In this document: piece by piece, positions 36,849-45,835 of the stretch
Layout of the letters: every line of letters begins with the position of its first letter
Numbering within the stretch: position 1 is the stretch's first letter
Assembly: GCA_963665085.2 (NCBI GenBank)
Contig: CAXXXS010000001.1
Span: forward strand, 1,054,001-1,118,000
Source of the DNA: G963665085 sp963665085
GTDB lineage: Bacteria > Bacteroidota > Bacteroidia > Bacteroidales > JAAAOM01
Direction of reading: 5' to 3'
Length of the DNA: 64,000 nt
The notes under the pieces: model-generated
Databases searched by the model: none
What the model was told of the DNA's origin: nothing
What the model saw: only the letters and a program-made list of their open reading frames with translations
Translations under genes and position numbers: made by a program

Positions 36849-37664
36849 TTAAAACATTTCTTTATATATTTTTTTTGATATTAGATTTCTTCCTAAACTA
36901 TTTAAGTGGTTAAAATCGTAAAAAATATTTTTATGATAACAGAATTCCCGAAAATCAATAAGTGAAATATTTTTTGTTTCTGTAACATTTTTTTCGAATT
37001 CTGTTATTAAATTCCAGCAATTTGAATTTTTAATTAACTCATCCAGTTCAGCTGTAATAGGGAACTTTAAAAAGATTACCTGAATATCACGGTCAGCCAT
37101 TTTTTTAAATTCGCAAACCAACATCTGATTTTTAATATTTATAAAACTGGTGTCTAAAAACATTTCTGAAAATGAATCCATTGTTTGTGTACATACAATT
37201 GTATCAGCAAATGGTAAGGCTGTTGTATGGGTCGAAAATATTTTGTTTTGTTTCAAATTATCAAAAAACAGGTTCTTTAAACTAATACTTGGGAAGTTAT
37301 ATTTCGTTTTCCATAATGCTGAAAGAGAAAATACAGTTCGGTTATATTCAACTTCCGGATTTTTCACAAGCATAAATTCAGACCACCCTATAAAAAAAAC
37401 AGATGAATCTGGGATATACTTCGAAACTGCAATAAGATCATAAATCCCTGCGCCATTATGAGAAGCTGTAAGAACCTGTTTGTTCGTGAGTGAGCTTAAT
37501 AAAGATGGATCGATTGCATGATGAATAATTGAATCGCCCCATATATAAATAGCACCCTTTTTTTTATCACCGTTTTGAAGATAGGTTACAATAAAAAAAA
37601 TAACAAAACTTGCAGTTAATATTAAACAGCAGTGAGCAATAGAACGTTTAATAAATCTTTTCAA
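36849..37664 (-). CDS. membrane-anchored SGNH-like partner of the acyltransferase
   Basis: 271 residues with one N-terminal anchor helix (CCLILTASFVIFFIVTYL). The rest is probably periplasmic. GDSIIHHAID near 45 supplies a GDS-type serine, and DFNHLNSLGR near 255 supplies the Asp-x-x-His pair of SGNH hydrolases. Proteins of this kind (AlgX/AlgJ/PatB-like) accept the acyl group moved across the membrane by an MBOAT protein. The MBOAT gene ends with TAA whose last base abuts this gene's TTG start, so translation is likely coupled. It is a probable, not proven, acyl-transfer partner. Confidence 0.65.
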   Translation of the reverse strand: MKRFIKRSIAHCCLILTASFVIFFIVTYLQNGDKKKGAIYIWGDSIIHHAIDPSLLSSLTNKQVLTASHNGAGIYDLIAVSKYIPDSSVFFIGWSEFMLVKNPEVEYNRTVFSLSALWKTKYNFPSISLKNLFFDNLKQNKIFSTHTTALPFADTIVCTQTMDSFSEMFLDTSFINIKNQMLVCEFKKMADRDIQVIFLKFPITAELDELIKNSNCWNLITEFEKNVTETKNISLIDFREFCYHKNIFYDFNHLNSLGRNLISKKIYKEMF

Positions 37665-39113
37665 TTAGAACTGAAAATAAATAAACTCTTGTTGATGGCC
37701 TGAATGAAAAATTATTAAATAACCAATTAATATATATGCAAATTGCCTTAATATAATATTATTTGGTATTCTTGCCAAGCCGTGATCTAAATTTCTGTTA
37801 AGCCATTCAACTATAAGCAAAATTAGAATTGCATAGAATGTAAATTGAGTAAGAAGCGTTTTTACAAATAACAAAATGATACCAGGATTATGAATTAGTG
37901 AGTTAAACAAATCACTAAGATAAGATAATGCCACGTCAATGCTATTAGCCCTGAAAAATACCCAGGCTATTGAAACCATAAAATAAGTACTTACGATTGC
38001 AATTAAAGTCGTAAATGAAGACAATTTCAAATCTAGCGTTAACGATCCTGTATGCTTCCTGTTTTTATTTGCCAATAAAAGCGGGATAAATAATATAGCG
38101 TGTATCGTCCCCCAGCTAATGAATGTCCAATTTGCACCATGCCAGAATCCGCTTATAAGAAAAATTATGAAGGTATTTCTAATTTTTTTTAACAAACTTC
38201 CCCTGCTTCCACCAAGTGGAATATAAACATAGTCTCTAAACCAGGTTGAGAGGGAAATGTGCCAACGTCTCCAAAATTCAGCGATATCACGTGAAAAATA
38301 TGGATACCTGAAATTTGTACATAATCTAATATTAAATAATTTGCTTGTACCAATGGCAATATCAGAATATCCAGAAAAATCGCCATAAATTTGAAAAGAA
38401 AAGAAAACGATACCAATAAGTAACATAGCACCGTTGAAATTTTCAGGATGTTCGAATATCGGATTTACAATTCGTGCACAATTATCTGCAATTACCATTT
38501 TTTTAAAGAAACCCCAAAACATTTGCCTTAACCCATCAAAAGCTAATTGATCATTAAATACCCTTTTTTTTGTAAACTGTGGCAATAAATTGACAGCCCT
38601 TTCAATAGGGCCTGCAACAAGCTGCGGAAAAAAACTTACAAATGTTAAAAAGGCTATGAGATCAGAGGTTGCCGTTATTTTTTTCCTATAAATATCAATG
38701 CTATAGCTAAGCGTTTGAAAGGTATAAAAACTAATACCAACAGGTAAAATAATTTTAATTGTATGTATGTTTGGAGCAACCCCAAAAAATGTGCATGCTG
38801 ATACGAAACTTTCTATGAAAAAATTAAAGTATTTAAATAAAACAAGTAGTCCTAAATTACTTAAAATACTAACAATAAGTAATGTTTTTTGTTTTAAAGT
38901 AGAATTTGAATTTTGTATTGCTTTGCCCAACCAGAAGTCTAAGAGAGAACTATATAATATCAATGTTAAAAAGCGCCAATCCCACCAACCATAAAAAATA
39001 TAGCTGCTTAATAATAAGAAAAGGTTCTGATAAACCAATCTTTTATTCAGTGCCCAATAAACTATAAATACAACAGGAAGAAAAATGCTAAATTCAATTG
39101 AATTAAAGAGCAT
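37665..39113 (-). CDS. MBOAT O-acyltransferase (AlgI-like)
   Basis: Integral membrane acyltransferase of 482 residues that moves acyl groups (usually acetyl) for O-acylation of an exported polysaccharide. Family landmarks are FFPQLVAGPIERAVNLLPQF near 165, and near 275 the stretch IAEFWRRWHISLSTWFRDYV. The catalytic histidine is in ISGFWHGANWTFISWGTIHA near 325. About ten to twelve helices are visible. It lies within the glycosyltransferase run and is followed directly by an SGNH-like protein, matching the AlgI/AlgX-type two-part arrangement. Confidence 0.92.
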   Translation of the reverse strand: MLFNSIEFSIFLPVVFIVYWALNKRLVYQNLFLLLSSYIFYGWWDWRFLTLILYSSLLDFWLGKAIQNSNSTLKQKTLLIVSILSNLGLLVLFKYFNFFIESFVSACTFFGVAPNIHTIKIILPVGISFYTFQTLSYSIDIYRKKITATSDLIAFLTFVSFFPQLVAGPIERAVNLLPQFTKKRVFNDQLAFDGLRQMFWGFFKKMVIADNCARIVNPIFEHPENFNGAMLLIGIVFFSFQIYGDFSGYSDIAIGTSKLFNIRLCTNFRYPYFSRDIAEFWRRWHISLSTWFRDYVYIPLGGSRGSLLKKIRNTFIIFLISGFWHGANWTFISWGTIHAILFIPLLLANKNRKHTGSLTLDLKLSSFTTLIAIVSTYFMVSIAWVFFRANSIDVALSYLSDLFNSLIHNPGIILLFVKTLLTQFTFYAILILLIVEWLNRNLDHGLARIPNNIILRQFAYILIGYLIIFHSGHQQEFIYFQF

Positions 39114-39114
39114 T

Positions 39115-40287
39115 CTAATTAATGTTTATTTTGTCAATGGCATTGATGATTTCTGAGGGCGATATTTCATTGATATTTAGTGTTGATTCATACCTGTATT
39201 TCCCCTCTATATCTTCTTTGCTAAATGACTTAAACTGTGGTGGATAAAATGATTTCACAAGGTTTTCGTTTGGATATGGGCTAAATCGACCGTAATGCTG
39301 CCCATTTAATACCGTAATTACTTTACAACCAACTGCGGCAGCAAGGTGAACAGCTACTGTATCATTTGAGATCAATAATTTTGAGATACTCAATAATTCT
39401 GTGAGTTGAGGTAAACTTGTTTTTCCGCTTAAATCTATCAGGCGTGTATTTGAACCAACGAAGGACAGTATTCTTTGGGCATGGATTTTATCATCGTTGC
39501 TACCTGCAATTAACACGGTATTATTAGTTTGGAGGATATGGTTAACCACAACTGAAAAATTGGTTGAATCCCAAATTTTTTTTTTTTGGCTTGCTCCGGG
39601 GAAAATTACAATGCAAGATTTATACTTAATCAGAAAGTCTGATATGCTATCTACGTGAATCTTTGGTTTTTCAAGGGTTACATTGGTATTTAAAAGTTTT
39701 GAAAAAAACTCTTTGTTTCGCTCAAACTCAAACTTTATTGCCGGGTCAGAAGGTATTAGCGTATGATATATTTTGTTGGGACTAATTTGGTTATTCGTGT
39801 TGTAGTTGACATTATCCCCCTTAAATGCAATTTTTGTTTTGCAGTTTAGCTGGGCAATGAGATTTTCGTCAATAAAATAATTGCGGGAATAAGTGGGATT
39901 TATTAGTATTTCAAAATTGTGAAGAATTAATTTTAGTATCAATATTTTTCTATACAATTTTTTTTCCCAAAATTTTTTGGTGTTTATCCAGATACAGTTT
40001 TTAAAGTATTTATTATCGTAGGTTAATGCTAAAGATTTAAAGGCAATGTTACCTAACAAGTAGAAGTTATATCCTGAATATTGGTCTGAATTTATTAATG
40101 TTTCAATAAAATTTCTAAAAAGCACATAATCTCCTATTGCATCAGTTCTAACAAGTAATAGCTTTTTGTTTGCGTAATTTTTGGCCTGTACTTTTTTAAT
40201 AATAAAAATAATGGATACAATAAAATGTGCCGAAATGGATAACGACAGATTACGGAGGCGATAAATATTTTTTTTAAAGAAATTCAT
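39115..40287 (-). CDS. glycosyltransferase family 9 (heptosyltransferase-like)
   Basis: GT-B transferase of the GT9 group, 390 residues. The start has KLLLVRTDAIGDYVLFRNFI (about 43-62), as in WaaF/WaaC proteins. The donor-binding part has VIFPGASQKKKIWDSTNF near 225 and SNDTVAVHLAAAVGCKVITV near 310. Heptose is the classic donor, but GT9 proteins in polysaccharide loci may use other sugars. It begins just 2 bases after the upstream GT2 gene ends and stops 1 base before the MBOAT gene starts, so all three are co-transcribed. Confidence 0.88.
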   Translation of the reverse strand: MNFFKKNIYRLRNLSLSISAHFIVSIIFIIKKVQAKNYANKKLLLVRTDAIGDYVLFRNFIETLINSDQYSGYNFYLLGNIAFKSLALTYDNKYFKNCIWINTKKFWEKKLYRKILILKLILHNFEILINPTYSRNYFIDENLIAQLNCKTKIAFKGDNVNYNTNNQISPNKIYHTLIPSDPAIKFEFERNKEFFSKLLNTNVTLEKPKIHVDSISDFLIKYKSCIVIFPGASQKKKIWDSTNFSVVVNHILQTNNTVLIAGSNDDKIHAQRILSFVGSNTRLIDLSGKTSLPQLTELLSISKLLISNDTVAVHLAAAVGCKVITVLNGQHYGRFSPYPNENLVKSFYPPQFKSFSKEDIEGKYRYESTLNINEISPSEIINAIDKININ

Positions 40288-40289
40288 TT

Positions 40290-41276
40290 TTAGAATGAAT
40301 TAGCCTTGCCATCTGAAGGAGACTTTAAGAACCTTAACCTAAAAAAGATCTCCCTTACATAGCTTAGCGGGGGGTGCATACGTTTTTGAAGATATGATGG
40401 TTTGATTTTAAAAAAATTACATACTGATAAATCGAATATTTCCCTGATTGGCTGCTTATTTATTTTTTTTACATATTTTTTTGAATAATCCCATATCGCC
40501 ATTTCAGCAGCTGACTTAGATATATTGTAATAATGTTTTACCATTGTTTTTTTACCACATATTTTTTCAATGAGTACTTTATGTTTTTCTATAACATATT
40601 CGTATCCCTGAATATGCCGTAATTGATTTTTTGAGATTGTATCTCCTTCGTGCCAGTGATACACAAACTGAGGATTTTTGATGTAGAAAAACTGACAGTG
40701 TTGAGCTAGTCTCAATGATGTCTCCCATTCATCGTGAGATGGTGTATTTTCGTCTAAATATCCAATTTTTTCAAGTGCATTTTTGCTTGTAAGCATTCCC
40801 TGGAACATTGTGCCAGATTTTTTGAGCAAAATATCAAGTACATTTTCCCCTTCAATTTGTGGCAATTTAAGGAGTTTTCGCTCATTTGTTTTTGTATATA
40901 GTATTTCACCTTCTGAGTGTACTACTGTGTAAGGATTAAAATAAACAGATGATAATTTTGAAACAAGGGTTTCTAACGTATTCGGTAACCATTCATCATC
41001 TGAATCTAAAAATGCTATCCATGGGTATTTGGCTGCTTTAATTCCTCTATTCCTGGCAGCTTGGGCTCCTGTGTTTTTTATTGAATAAAGAATTCTAAGG
41101 TTCCCGATATTAAGCTTTAAGATAAGATTGATTGTGTCATCATTGGAATTATCGTCTGAAATTATTATCTCATCAGGTTTTCTTGTTTGATTTAAAACTG
41201 ATTGTAGGCAATATCCAATTGTTTTTTCCCTGTTATAAGTAGGTATAATTAATGTTACCTTAGTATTGTCTTTCAT
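40290..41276 (-). CDS. glycosyltransferase, GT2 family
   Basis: GT-A transferase of 328 residues. It starts KVTLIIPTYNREKTIGYCLQ, then ISDDNSNDDTINLILKL. The metal motif is in WIAFLDSDDEWLPNTLETLV near 100 and the acceptor motif ENTPSHDEWETSLRLAQHCQ near 180. No membrane segment. The ATG overlaps the end of the next upstream gene by 4 bases, so it is coupled to the GT2 gene at 41273. Donor unknown. Confidence 0.9.
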   Translation of the reverse strand: MKDNTKVTLIIPTYNREKTIGYCLQSVLNQTRKPDEIIISDDNSNDDTINLILKLNIGNLRILYSIKNTGAQAARNRGIKAAKYPWIAFLDSDDEWLPNTLETLVSKLSSVYFNPYTVVHSEGEILYTKTNERKLLKLPQIEGENVLDILLKKSGTMFQGMLTSKNALEKIGYLDENTPSHDEWETSLRLAQHCQFFYIKNPQFVYHWHEGDTISKNQLRHIQGYEYVIEKHKVLIEKICGKKTMVKHYYNISKSAAEMAIWDYSKKYVKKINKQPIREIFDLSVCNFFKIKPSYLQKRMHPPLSYVREIFFRLRFLKSPSDGKANSF

Positions 41277-42208
41277 AGAAATGAAGTACCAACTCTTTGT
41301 GACTGTTTTCTGGAACTATAAATTTTAGGTGTTGTATATAATATTTTTGCTGCTAAGTACAACCTAAAAAGGCATCCAATAATATTTCGGGCTATAAGGT
41401 CGTGAAAAAAGGATGAAATTAATGTAATAATTTCATCTGCCACCATTTTAACAAACATACCATTACTTTTTTTGATATTTAATACATGATAGCTGTAACT
41501 TCGGTGTTTATTAGAAAATATTTTTGCCCAGTTGTTTTTATGTTGTTTTTTATTATTATCAACCGCATGGTAAACTTTTGCATCGGTAACAATGCCTATT
41601 TTAAAACCATGACTTTTTACCCTATGGCAATAATCATCATCTTCAACATAATGAAAAAACAGTGGGTCAAAACCCCCAACACGTTTTATACATTCCTTTG
41701 ATATTAGCCAACATGCAGCATTAACAAAGTCAATTTCATATATATTTTTTAATTTTTGTTGAAATAGATCGTTTAGCAATGCTTGGCTAGAATTTCTTCC
41801 AATAAAATTTGCAAAATTCTCCTCTAACTTTTTACCTTCATAATTATAATGAATTGCACTTATTATTCCAAATTCTGGATTTACTAATGATCTTTTTACG
41901 AGGACATTTAATGTTTCTTCATCTAATTTTGCATCTTGATTTAGCAAAAATGCATAATCATACTTTTCATTAAGTGCTCTTTTTAACCCAATATTGTTAC
42001 CTTGGCCAAAACCTAGATTTAGGGGATTATCAATAAACTTTACATTATTAAATTTTTGAACAATAGAAACAGTATTATCAGTTGATTTGTTATCAATTAC
42101 AATGATGTCTGTTTTAATTTTCGAATTGTTTAAACTTTTTATGCAAGAATTAATCCAATTCTCTCCGTTAAATGTCACAATTATGGTTAATATTTTTTTT
42201 GTTAACAT
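41273..42208 (-). CDS. glycosyltransferase, GT2 family (rhamnosyltransferase-like)
   Basis: 311-residue GT-A protein. It begins ILTIIVTFNGENWINSCIKS, with DNKSTDNTVSIVQKF, and LLNQDAKLDEETLNVL near 94 carrying the Q-D-A metal motif of the RfbF/WbbL branch. Near 190, FFHYVEDDDYCHRVKSHGFK holds the E-D-D-D acceptor site. The tail has hydrophobic character around ITLISSFFHDLIARNIIGCL. It lies just upstream of another GT2 gene (4-base overlap). Substrate uncertain. Confidence 0.88.
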   Translation of the reverse strand: MLTKKILTIIVTFNGENWINSCIKSLNNSKIKTDIIVIDNKSTDNTVSIVQKFNNVKFIDNPLNLGFGQGNNIGLKRALNEKYDYAFLLNQDAKLDEETLNVLVKRSLVNPEFGIISAIHYNYEGKKLEENFANFIGRNSSQALLNDLFQQKLKNIYEIDFVNAACWLISKECIKRVGGFDPLFFHYVEDDDYCHRVKSHGFKIGIVTDAKVYHAVDNNKKQHKNNWAKIFSNKHRSYSYHVLNIKKSNGMFVKMVADEIITLISSFFHDLIARNIIGCLFRLYLAAKILYTTPKIYSSRKQSQRVGTSFL

Positions 42209-42223
42209 TATAATCTTAGGAAT

Positions 42224-42991
42224 TTAATTCCATTCATATTTACCTGATTTATCAACTCTTTTATACCAAGAACTGCTAATTTCAGCTGATTGTATGTAAT
42301 ATTTTTCCTCCTCACTAAGATTATTTGAATCTAAATACCATGGTAAATGTTTTGCTACATAGGGAAATCCTGTCCTTAAAGCAATTGTTGATTCAGCATC
42401 TCCTGCTGCAAACGGCCTATATAGTGCAAAGGTAGTTGCAATATTTGCGCGATATACATTGTTTTCTATCTCCTTTTCCCAAAATTTATTTTCCCATTTT
42501 ATAACTTGTTGTTTTAAATTATAATAATCTGGTAAGTCATCAATTCGAAGGCCAAAACCCACTTTGTCGTACTTGGGGTATTTTTCTAAAAGCTGCTTAA
42601 AGATTGCTATATAATCAGATGGACAATCATTGTCTGGGATCATGTCTGAGTCTGTAAATACAAAATAATCATTTTGAAAGAGACCATAAAGGTGTGTATG
42701 CCATAATGCATGTTTTCCAATATTCTTGTTCAACCTAAATATTGTATAATTTATGTTTTTATAATAATTCAACAGTTCTTGATATGTTGAATTATTATCA
42801 ATTATATATATATTTTTATAGCCATCCTCCTCAAGTCTTTTTATCAATGACATCAAAAATGTAAGCCTATTAAAATTATTAATGATGATAGGTATATCGG
42901 TTTTTTTTTTGGAAAATTTTTTTAATTTACTCTTGAATCTTATTGATAGGTTATTATACCTTTTCATTGTTGCATCTACATTAACAATCAT
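42224..42991 (-). CDS. glycosyltransferase, GT-A type (short)
   Basis: 255 residues. After a basic N-terminus come the GT-A core IPIIINNFNRLTFLMSLIKR, IIDNNSTYQELLNYY, and the acidic motif YFVFTDSDMIPDND near 115. The donor region continues AIFKQLLEKYPKYDKVGFGL and ends with PYVAKHLPWYLDSNNLSEEE. This pattern occurs in polysaccharide-locus proteins annotated simply as glycosyltransferase; CAZy class is unclear to me. The neighbours are a phosphoribosyltransferase-like gene upstream and a GT2 gene downstream. Confidence 0.75.
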   Translation of the reverse strand: MIVNVDATMKRYNNLSIRFKSKLKKFSKKKTDIPIIINNFNRLTFLMSLIKRLEEDGYKNIYIIDNNSTYQELLNYYKNINYTIFRLNKNIGKHALWHTHLYGLFQNDYFVFTDSDMIPDNDCPSDYIAIFKQLLEKYPKYDKVGFGLRIDDLPDYYNLKQQVIKWENKFWEKEIENNVYRANIATTFALYRPFAAGDAESTIALRTGFPYVAKHLPWYLDSNNLSEEEKYYIQSAEISSSWYKRVDKSGKYEWN

Positions 42992-42997
42992 ATGTTT

Positions 42998-43885
42998 TTA
43001 TTTAAAAAATTTTTGAAATAATTTATTCTTTTTTTCAATAGGAAAATACATCTTCATATTTTCAGAACAAAATACAGGTTTATTCGACAATCTAAATATT
43101 TCTTTTGCTTGCCATTCTGCACTTTCAATAAATAATTGTGTTTCACTTTTCTTATAAATTTGTGCCTTGAAACTTGCATGATTTCCCGCCTTTATTCTCG
43201 CATCTTTATTAGGTAAATTCATCATAATAAGAGAATCAAACTCAATATTATTATCTTCTAACCATTTTATAGTTAAAGAACGATATTTTTCAAGCCTTGC
43301 AGTAACAATTGTATTGACTTTTAAAAAAGGGGTGAATTTTGGTTTTGCATTTAGAATAAAATTTTCATATTTTTTGCCATCATCATTCTCTTCTTCAGTT
43401 GGATCAAAACACAATATTCCATCCAAATCTGTGCATGATTTAGAATAGATCCAAGAGTTGAGAATGTTCCATTCAAAAATTCTAGGACCATTAACGCTTT
43501 CGAAAAAAATATCAACTAATGATATTTTTTTAGGATTAATTATGCCGACTAAAAAAATAAATTCAATATTGGATGACTTAAGTGAGTTGATTTTAGTTTT
43601 TGCTTCATTTATTTCATCCCCACTCCATAAGGAATCGTCTACAATTAATATTTTATTGAATTCAATGTTTTCTTTTAATTTTCTTTTTCCATGGCTTAGT
43701 ATTTGTCCATTCAAAAAACCATTAAGATCACTAATGGGTTTGTTAATATATAGTGAAATAAGATTAGCGAGCAACAAACCACTTCTAGGTATACCTACAA
43801 CTAAATCAATATCCTTTGGAATTTTATCCAAATTTTTTTTTGTTAAAAAAATTAAATCTTCTAAACTTCGATAGTTGAAATTCAT
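42998..43885 (-). CDS. phosphoribosyltransferase-like protein with HAD-like C-terminal region
   Basis: 295 residues, apparently two parts. Residues about 1-140 form a phosphoribosyltransferase fold: DLVVGIPRSGLLLANLISLY near 25 and the PRPP-loop stretch ILIVDDSLWSGDEINEAKTK near 78. The PRPP aspartate pair is present. From about 150, CTDLDGILCFDPTEEEND resembles HAD motif I, and TVVTARLEKYRS-like IVTARLEKYRSLTIKWLEDN near 200 resembles motif II with its threonine. A nucleoside or sugar-phosphate role in the glycan pathway is plausible, yet no function is established. It lies between a methyltransferase and a glycosyltransferase gene. Confidence 0.68.
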   Translation of the reverse strand: MNFNYRSLEDLIFLTKKNLDKIPKDIDLVVGIPRSGLLLANLISLYINKPISDLNGFLNGQILSHGKRKLKENIEFNKILIVDDSLWSGDEINEAKTKINSLKSSNIEFIFLVGIINPKKISLVDIFFESVNGPRIFEWNILNSWIYSKSCTDLDGILCFDPTEEENDDGKKYENFILNAKPKFTPFLKVNTIVTARLEKYRSLTIKWLEDNNIEFDSLIMMNLPNKDARIKAGNHASFKAQIYKKSETQLFIESAEWQAKEIFRLSNKPVFCSENMKMYFPIEKKNKLFQKFFK

Positions 43886-44515
43886 TTACTTCTGTCCTTT
43901 TATGCCTAAATTAATCCAACCGTGATCATATCCTCTTATTTCATTTTTGGTCATTTTAGAAATATTTTTAAGACCAATTTTTAAAAATACTTTTTCTAAA
44001 TAATTAAATGTAAAAATAGCCCGATGCCAATTAGGATTCGCCAAATTATCTTTGCCATCACCATAGGAAAAACATCTTCCACTTAGCCAAATACAAGGAT
44101 CTTTTTCTTGATTAAATTTGTACCAACCATCAGATTCTATATTGTTATCTCCATTCTCAGCATCTAAAAATGTTTTTATTATCTTATAACCATCAGGTAT
44201 CCATATTTCAATCCATCCTTCTTTTTTAAGAGTTCTTATCCAGTCTTGAAGGACTACCTCTGTTTTATACCAGGGAATATGTTCCAAAACATGACTAGCA
44301 TATATAATAGAAAAAGTGTCATTCTCAAACGGCAATTGAATTGATGCATCATGATAATAATCAATATTATTTCCAGGAATGATATTTAGGGTTTCAAAAT
44401 TATTGATTCTATCAACTCCAGGGCCTATTTCAAGATTTCTATTTTTTTTAATTTTATTCTTTTTTAGTAAGTGATATTTTTTTATTTTATAATAAAAATG
44501 TTTAATAAGTCTCAT
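43886..44515 (-). CDS. SAM-dependent methyltransferase
   Basis: Class I methyltransferase of about 209 residues; I use ATG 44515 (MRLIKHFYYKIK) rather than TTG 44521. SAM motif I is NLEIGPGVDRINNF near 25. The motif II/III area reads YYHDASIQLPFENDTFSIIY and SHVLEHIPWYKTE near 75. It may methylate a sugar or a chain end. The start overlaps the last codons of the ABC-ATPase gene by 14 bases, so the two are translationally linked. In ABC-dependent O-antigen loci such a methyltransferase is often the chain-capping enzyme; that role here is inference. Confidence 0.82.
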   Translation of the reverse strand: MRLIKHFYYKIKKYHLLKKNKIKKNRNLEIGPGVDRINNFETLNIIPGNNIDYYHDASIQLPFENDTFSIIYASHVLEHIPWYKTEVVLQDWIRTLKKEGWIEIWIPDGYKIIKTFLDAENGDNNIESDGWYKFNQEKDPCIWLSGRCFSYGDGKDNLANPNWHRAIFTFNYLEKVFLKIGLKNISKMTKNEIRGYDHGWINLGIKGQK

Positions 44516-45809
44516 AATCAATCAATTTTGTAGTTATTTCTCGATGATGCATAAAACCGTAAGATGATGACCAATTATACATAATTTCTTCTTTACAACC
44601 AGAATTTTGAACTTCAAAACTTAAAATATTTGGTAAAACATCAAATTCCTCTCTATTCTCATTTAATGCACCTTTACCAAGAGAGAATGACATATGGTAA
44701 ATTCCAGGTGCAATATTCAAATTATTTATTGAAAATTGAACAACTATTTTTTTCCCCTTTGTTGAATGGAAAAAATGGTCACTTGTTGCTGAAAGTATTG
44801 GTGTTAAATTGAAATCAAGAATTGTAATTCCGATTCTTAAATTGCTATCAATATTTTCCAAACATGTAATTCTAAAAATAAATTCTATAGGTTCACCTAT
44901 ATTAAATGTAAAATTATTTTTTGTGTAGATTGGTTCAATTGACGAAAATTTAATCTTTTGACCAAATTTTTCATTTCTTGGATAATCATCTAAGCTTATT
45001 TTTGAGTCTGTTACTAATTTTTTTTCATTTAAGTAAAAATTTACCGCAGAAACAGTTGCTCCTTCAAATAAGATTTGACCCTTTTGTAAAATAACACATT
45101 TCTCGGTAAGTTTTTGTATGCTATCCATATTGTGACTTACAAAAAGTACAGTTCTACCTTCTCCCTTACTTACATCTTGCATTTTACCAATAGCTTTTTT
45201 TTGGAATTCAGCATCGCCAACAGCGAGAACTTCATCTACTATGAGGATCTCAGGATCTAAAAAGGCAGCAATTGCAAAACCTAAACGTACACCCATTCCG
45301 CTACTGAAACGTTTTATTGGAGTGTCCACATATTTTGCAATACCTGCAAAGTTCACTATTTCATCAAATTTGTCTTTTATTTCCCATTTAGTCATGCCCA
45401 GAATGGCACCGTTTAAGAAGATGTTTTCACGGCCGGTCATCTCTTGGTGCATACCGGTGCCTACTTCTAATAAACTGGCAATGCGGCCTTTAACCTTTAT
45501 ACTGCCTGTAGTTGGACTGGTTACGCGGGAGAGGATTTTTAGGAGGGTGCTTTTGCCTGCGCCGTTTTTGCCTATGATGCCTAGCACTTCGCCTTGTTTA
45601 ACCTCCAGATTTATATCCTTAAGAGCCCAAACGTAATTTTCATCCACAGTATCTAATGTATTTGCGGAACCGATGGTGAGGGTGGGGTCTTCTTTGCCCC
45701 GGAGGCGTGCCCATCCGCGGGCGAATTCGTCGCGCAGTGTGCTACTGCCCCATACGCCGAGGCGGTATTGTTTGGATAAGTTTTCTATTTTAATTACTGT
45801 ATTGCTCAT
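44502..45809 (-). CDS. wzt: polysaccharide ABC exporter ATPase with C-terminal binding domain
   Basis: Nucleotide-binding subunit of an O-antigen/teichoic-acid-type exporter, 435 residues. Walker A is GIIGKNGAGKSTLLKIL near 80, the signature SSGMGVRLGFA near 168 and Walker B ILIVDEVLAVGD near 187. From about 260 a beta-rich C-terminal domain (FSSIEPIYTKNNFTFNIGEP) follows; in Wzt it recognises the modified end of the glycan. The methyltransferase gene overlaps the 3' end, which fits this idea. The cognate permease lies 1.6 kb upstream, separated by a tandem-repeat array and a toxin-antitoxin pair. Confidence 0.93.
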   Translation of the reverse strand: MSNTVIKIENLSKQYRLGVWGSSTLRDEFARGWARLRGKEDPTLTIGSANTLDTVDENYVWALKDINLEVKQGEVLGIIGKNGAGKSTLLKILSRVTSPTTGSIKVKGRIASLLEVGTGMHQEMTGRENIFLNGAILGMTKWEIKDKFDEIVNFAGIAKYVDTPIKRFSSGMGVRLGFAIAAFLDPEILIVDEVLAVGDAEFQKKAIGKMQDVSKGEGRTVLFVSHNMDSIQKLTEKCVILQKGQILFEGATVSAVNFYLNEKKLVTDSKISLDDYPRNEKFGQKIKFSSIEPIYTKNNFTFNIGEPIEFIFRITCLENIDSNLRIGITILDFNLTPILSATSDHFFHSTKGKKIVVQFSINNLNIAPGIYHMSFSLGKGALNENREEFDVLPNILSFEVQNSGCKEEIMYNWSSSYGFMHHREITTKLIDYETY

Positions 45810-45819
45810 ATTGTATCCA

Positions 45820-45827
45820 CAAATATA
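45820..45827 (-). promoter_or_regulatory. candidate -7 element before wzt
   Basis: Minus-strand TATATTTG fits TAnnTTTG. It lies 11 bases before the ATG, so the leader would be very short; a TTTG is further off than normal. It sits at the edge of the tandem array. Confidence 0.28.
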
Positions 45828-45835
45828 TTTTTATT

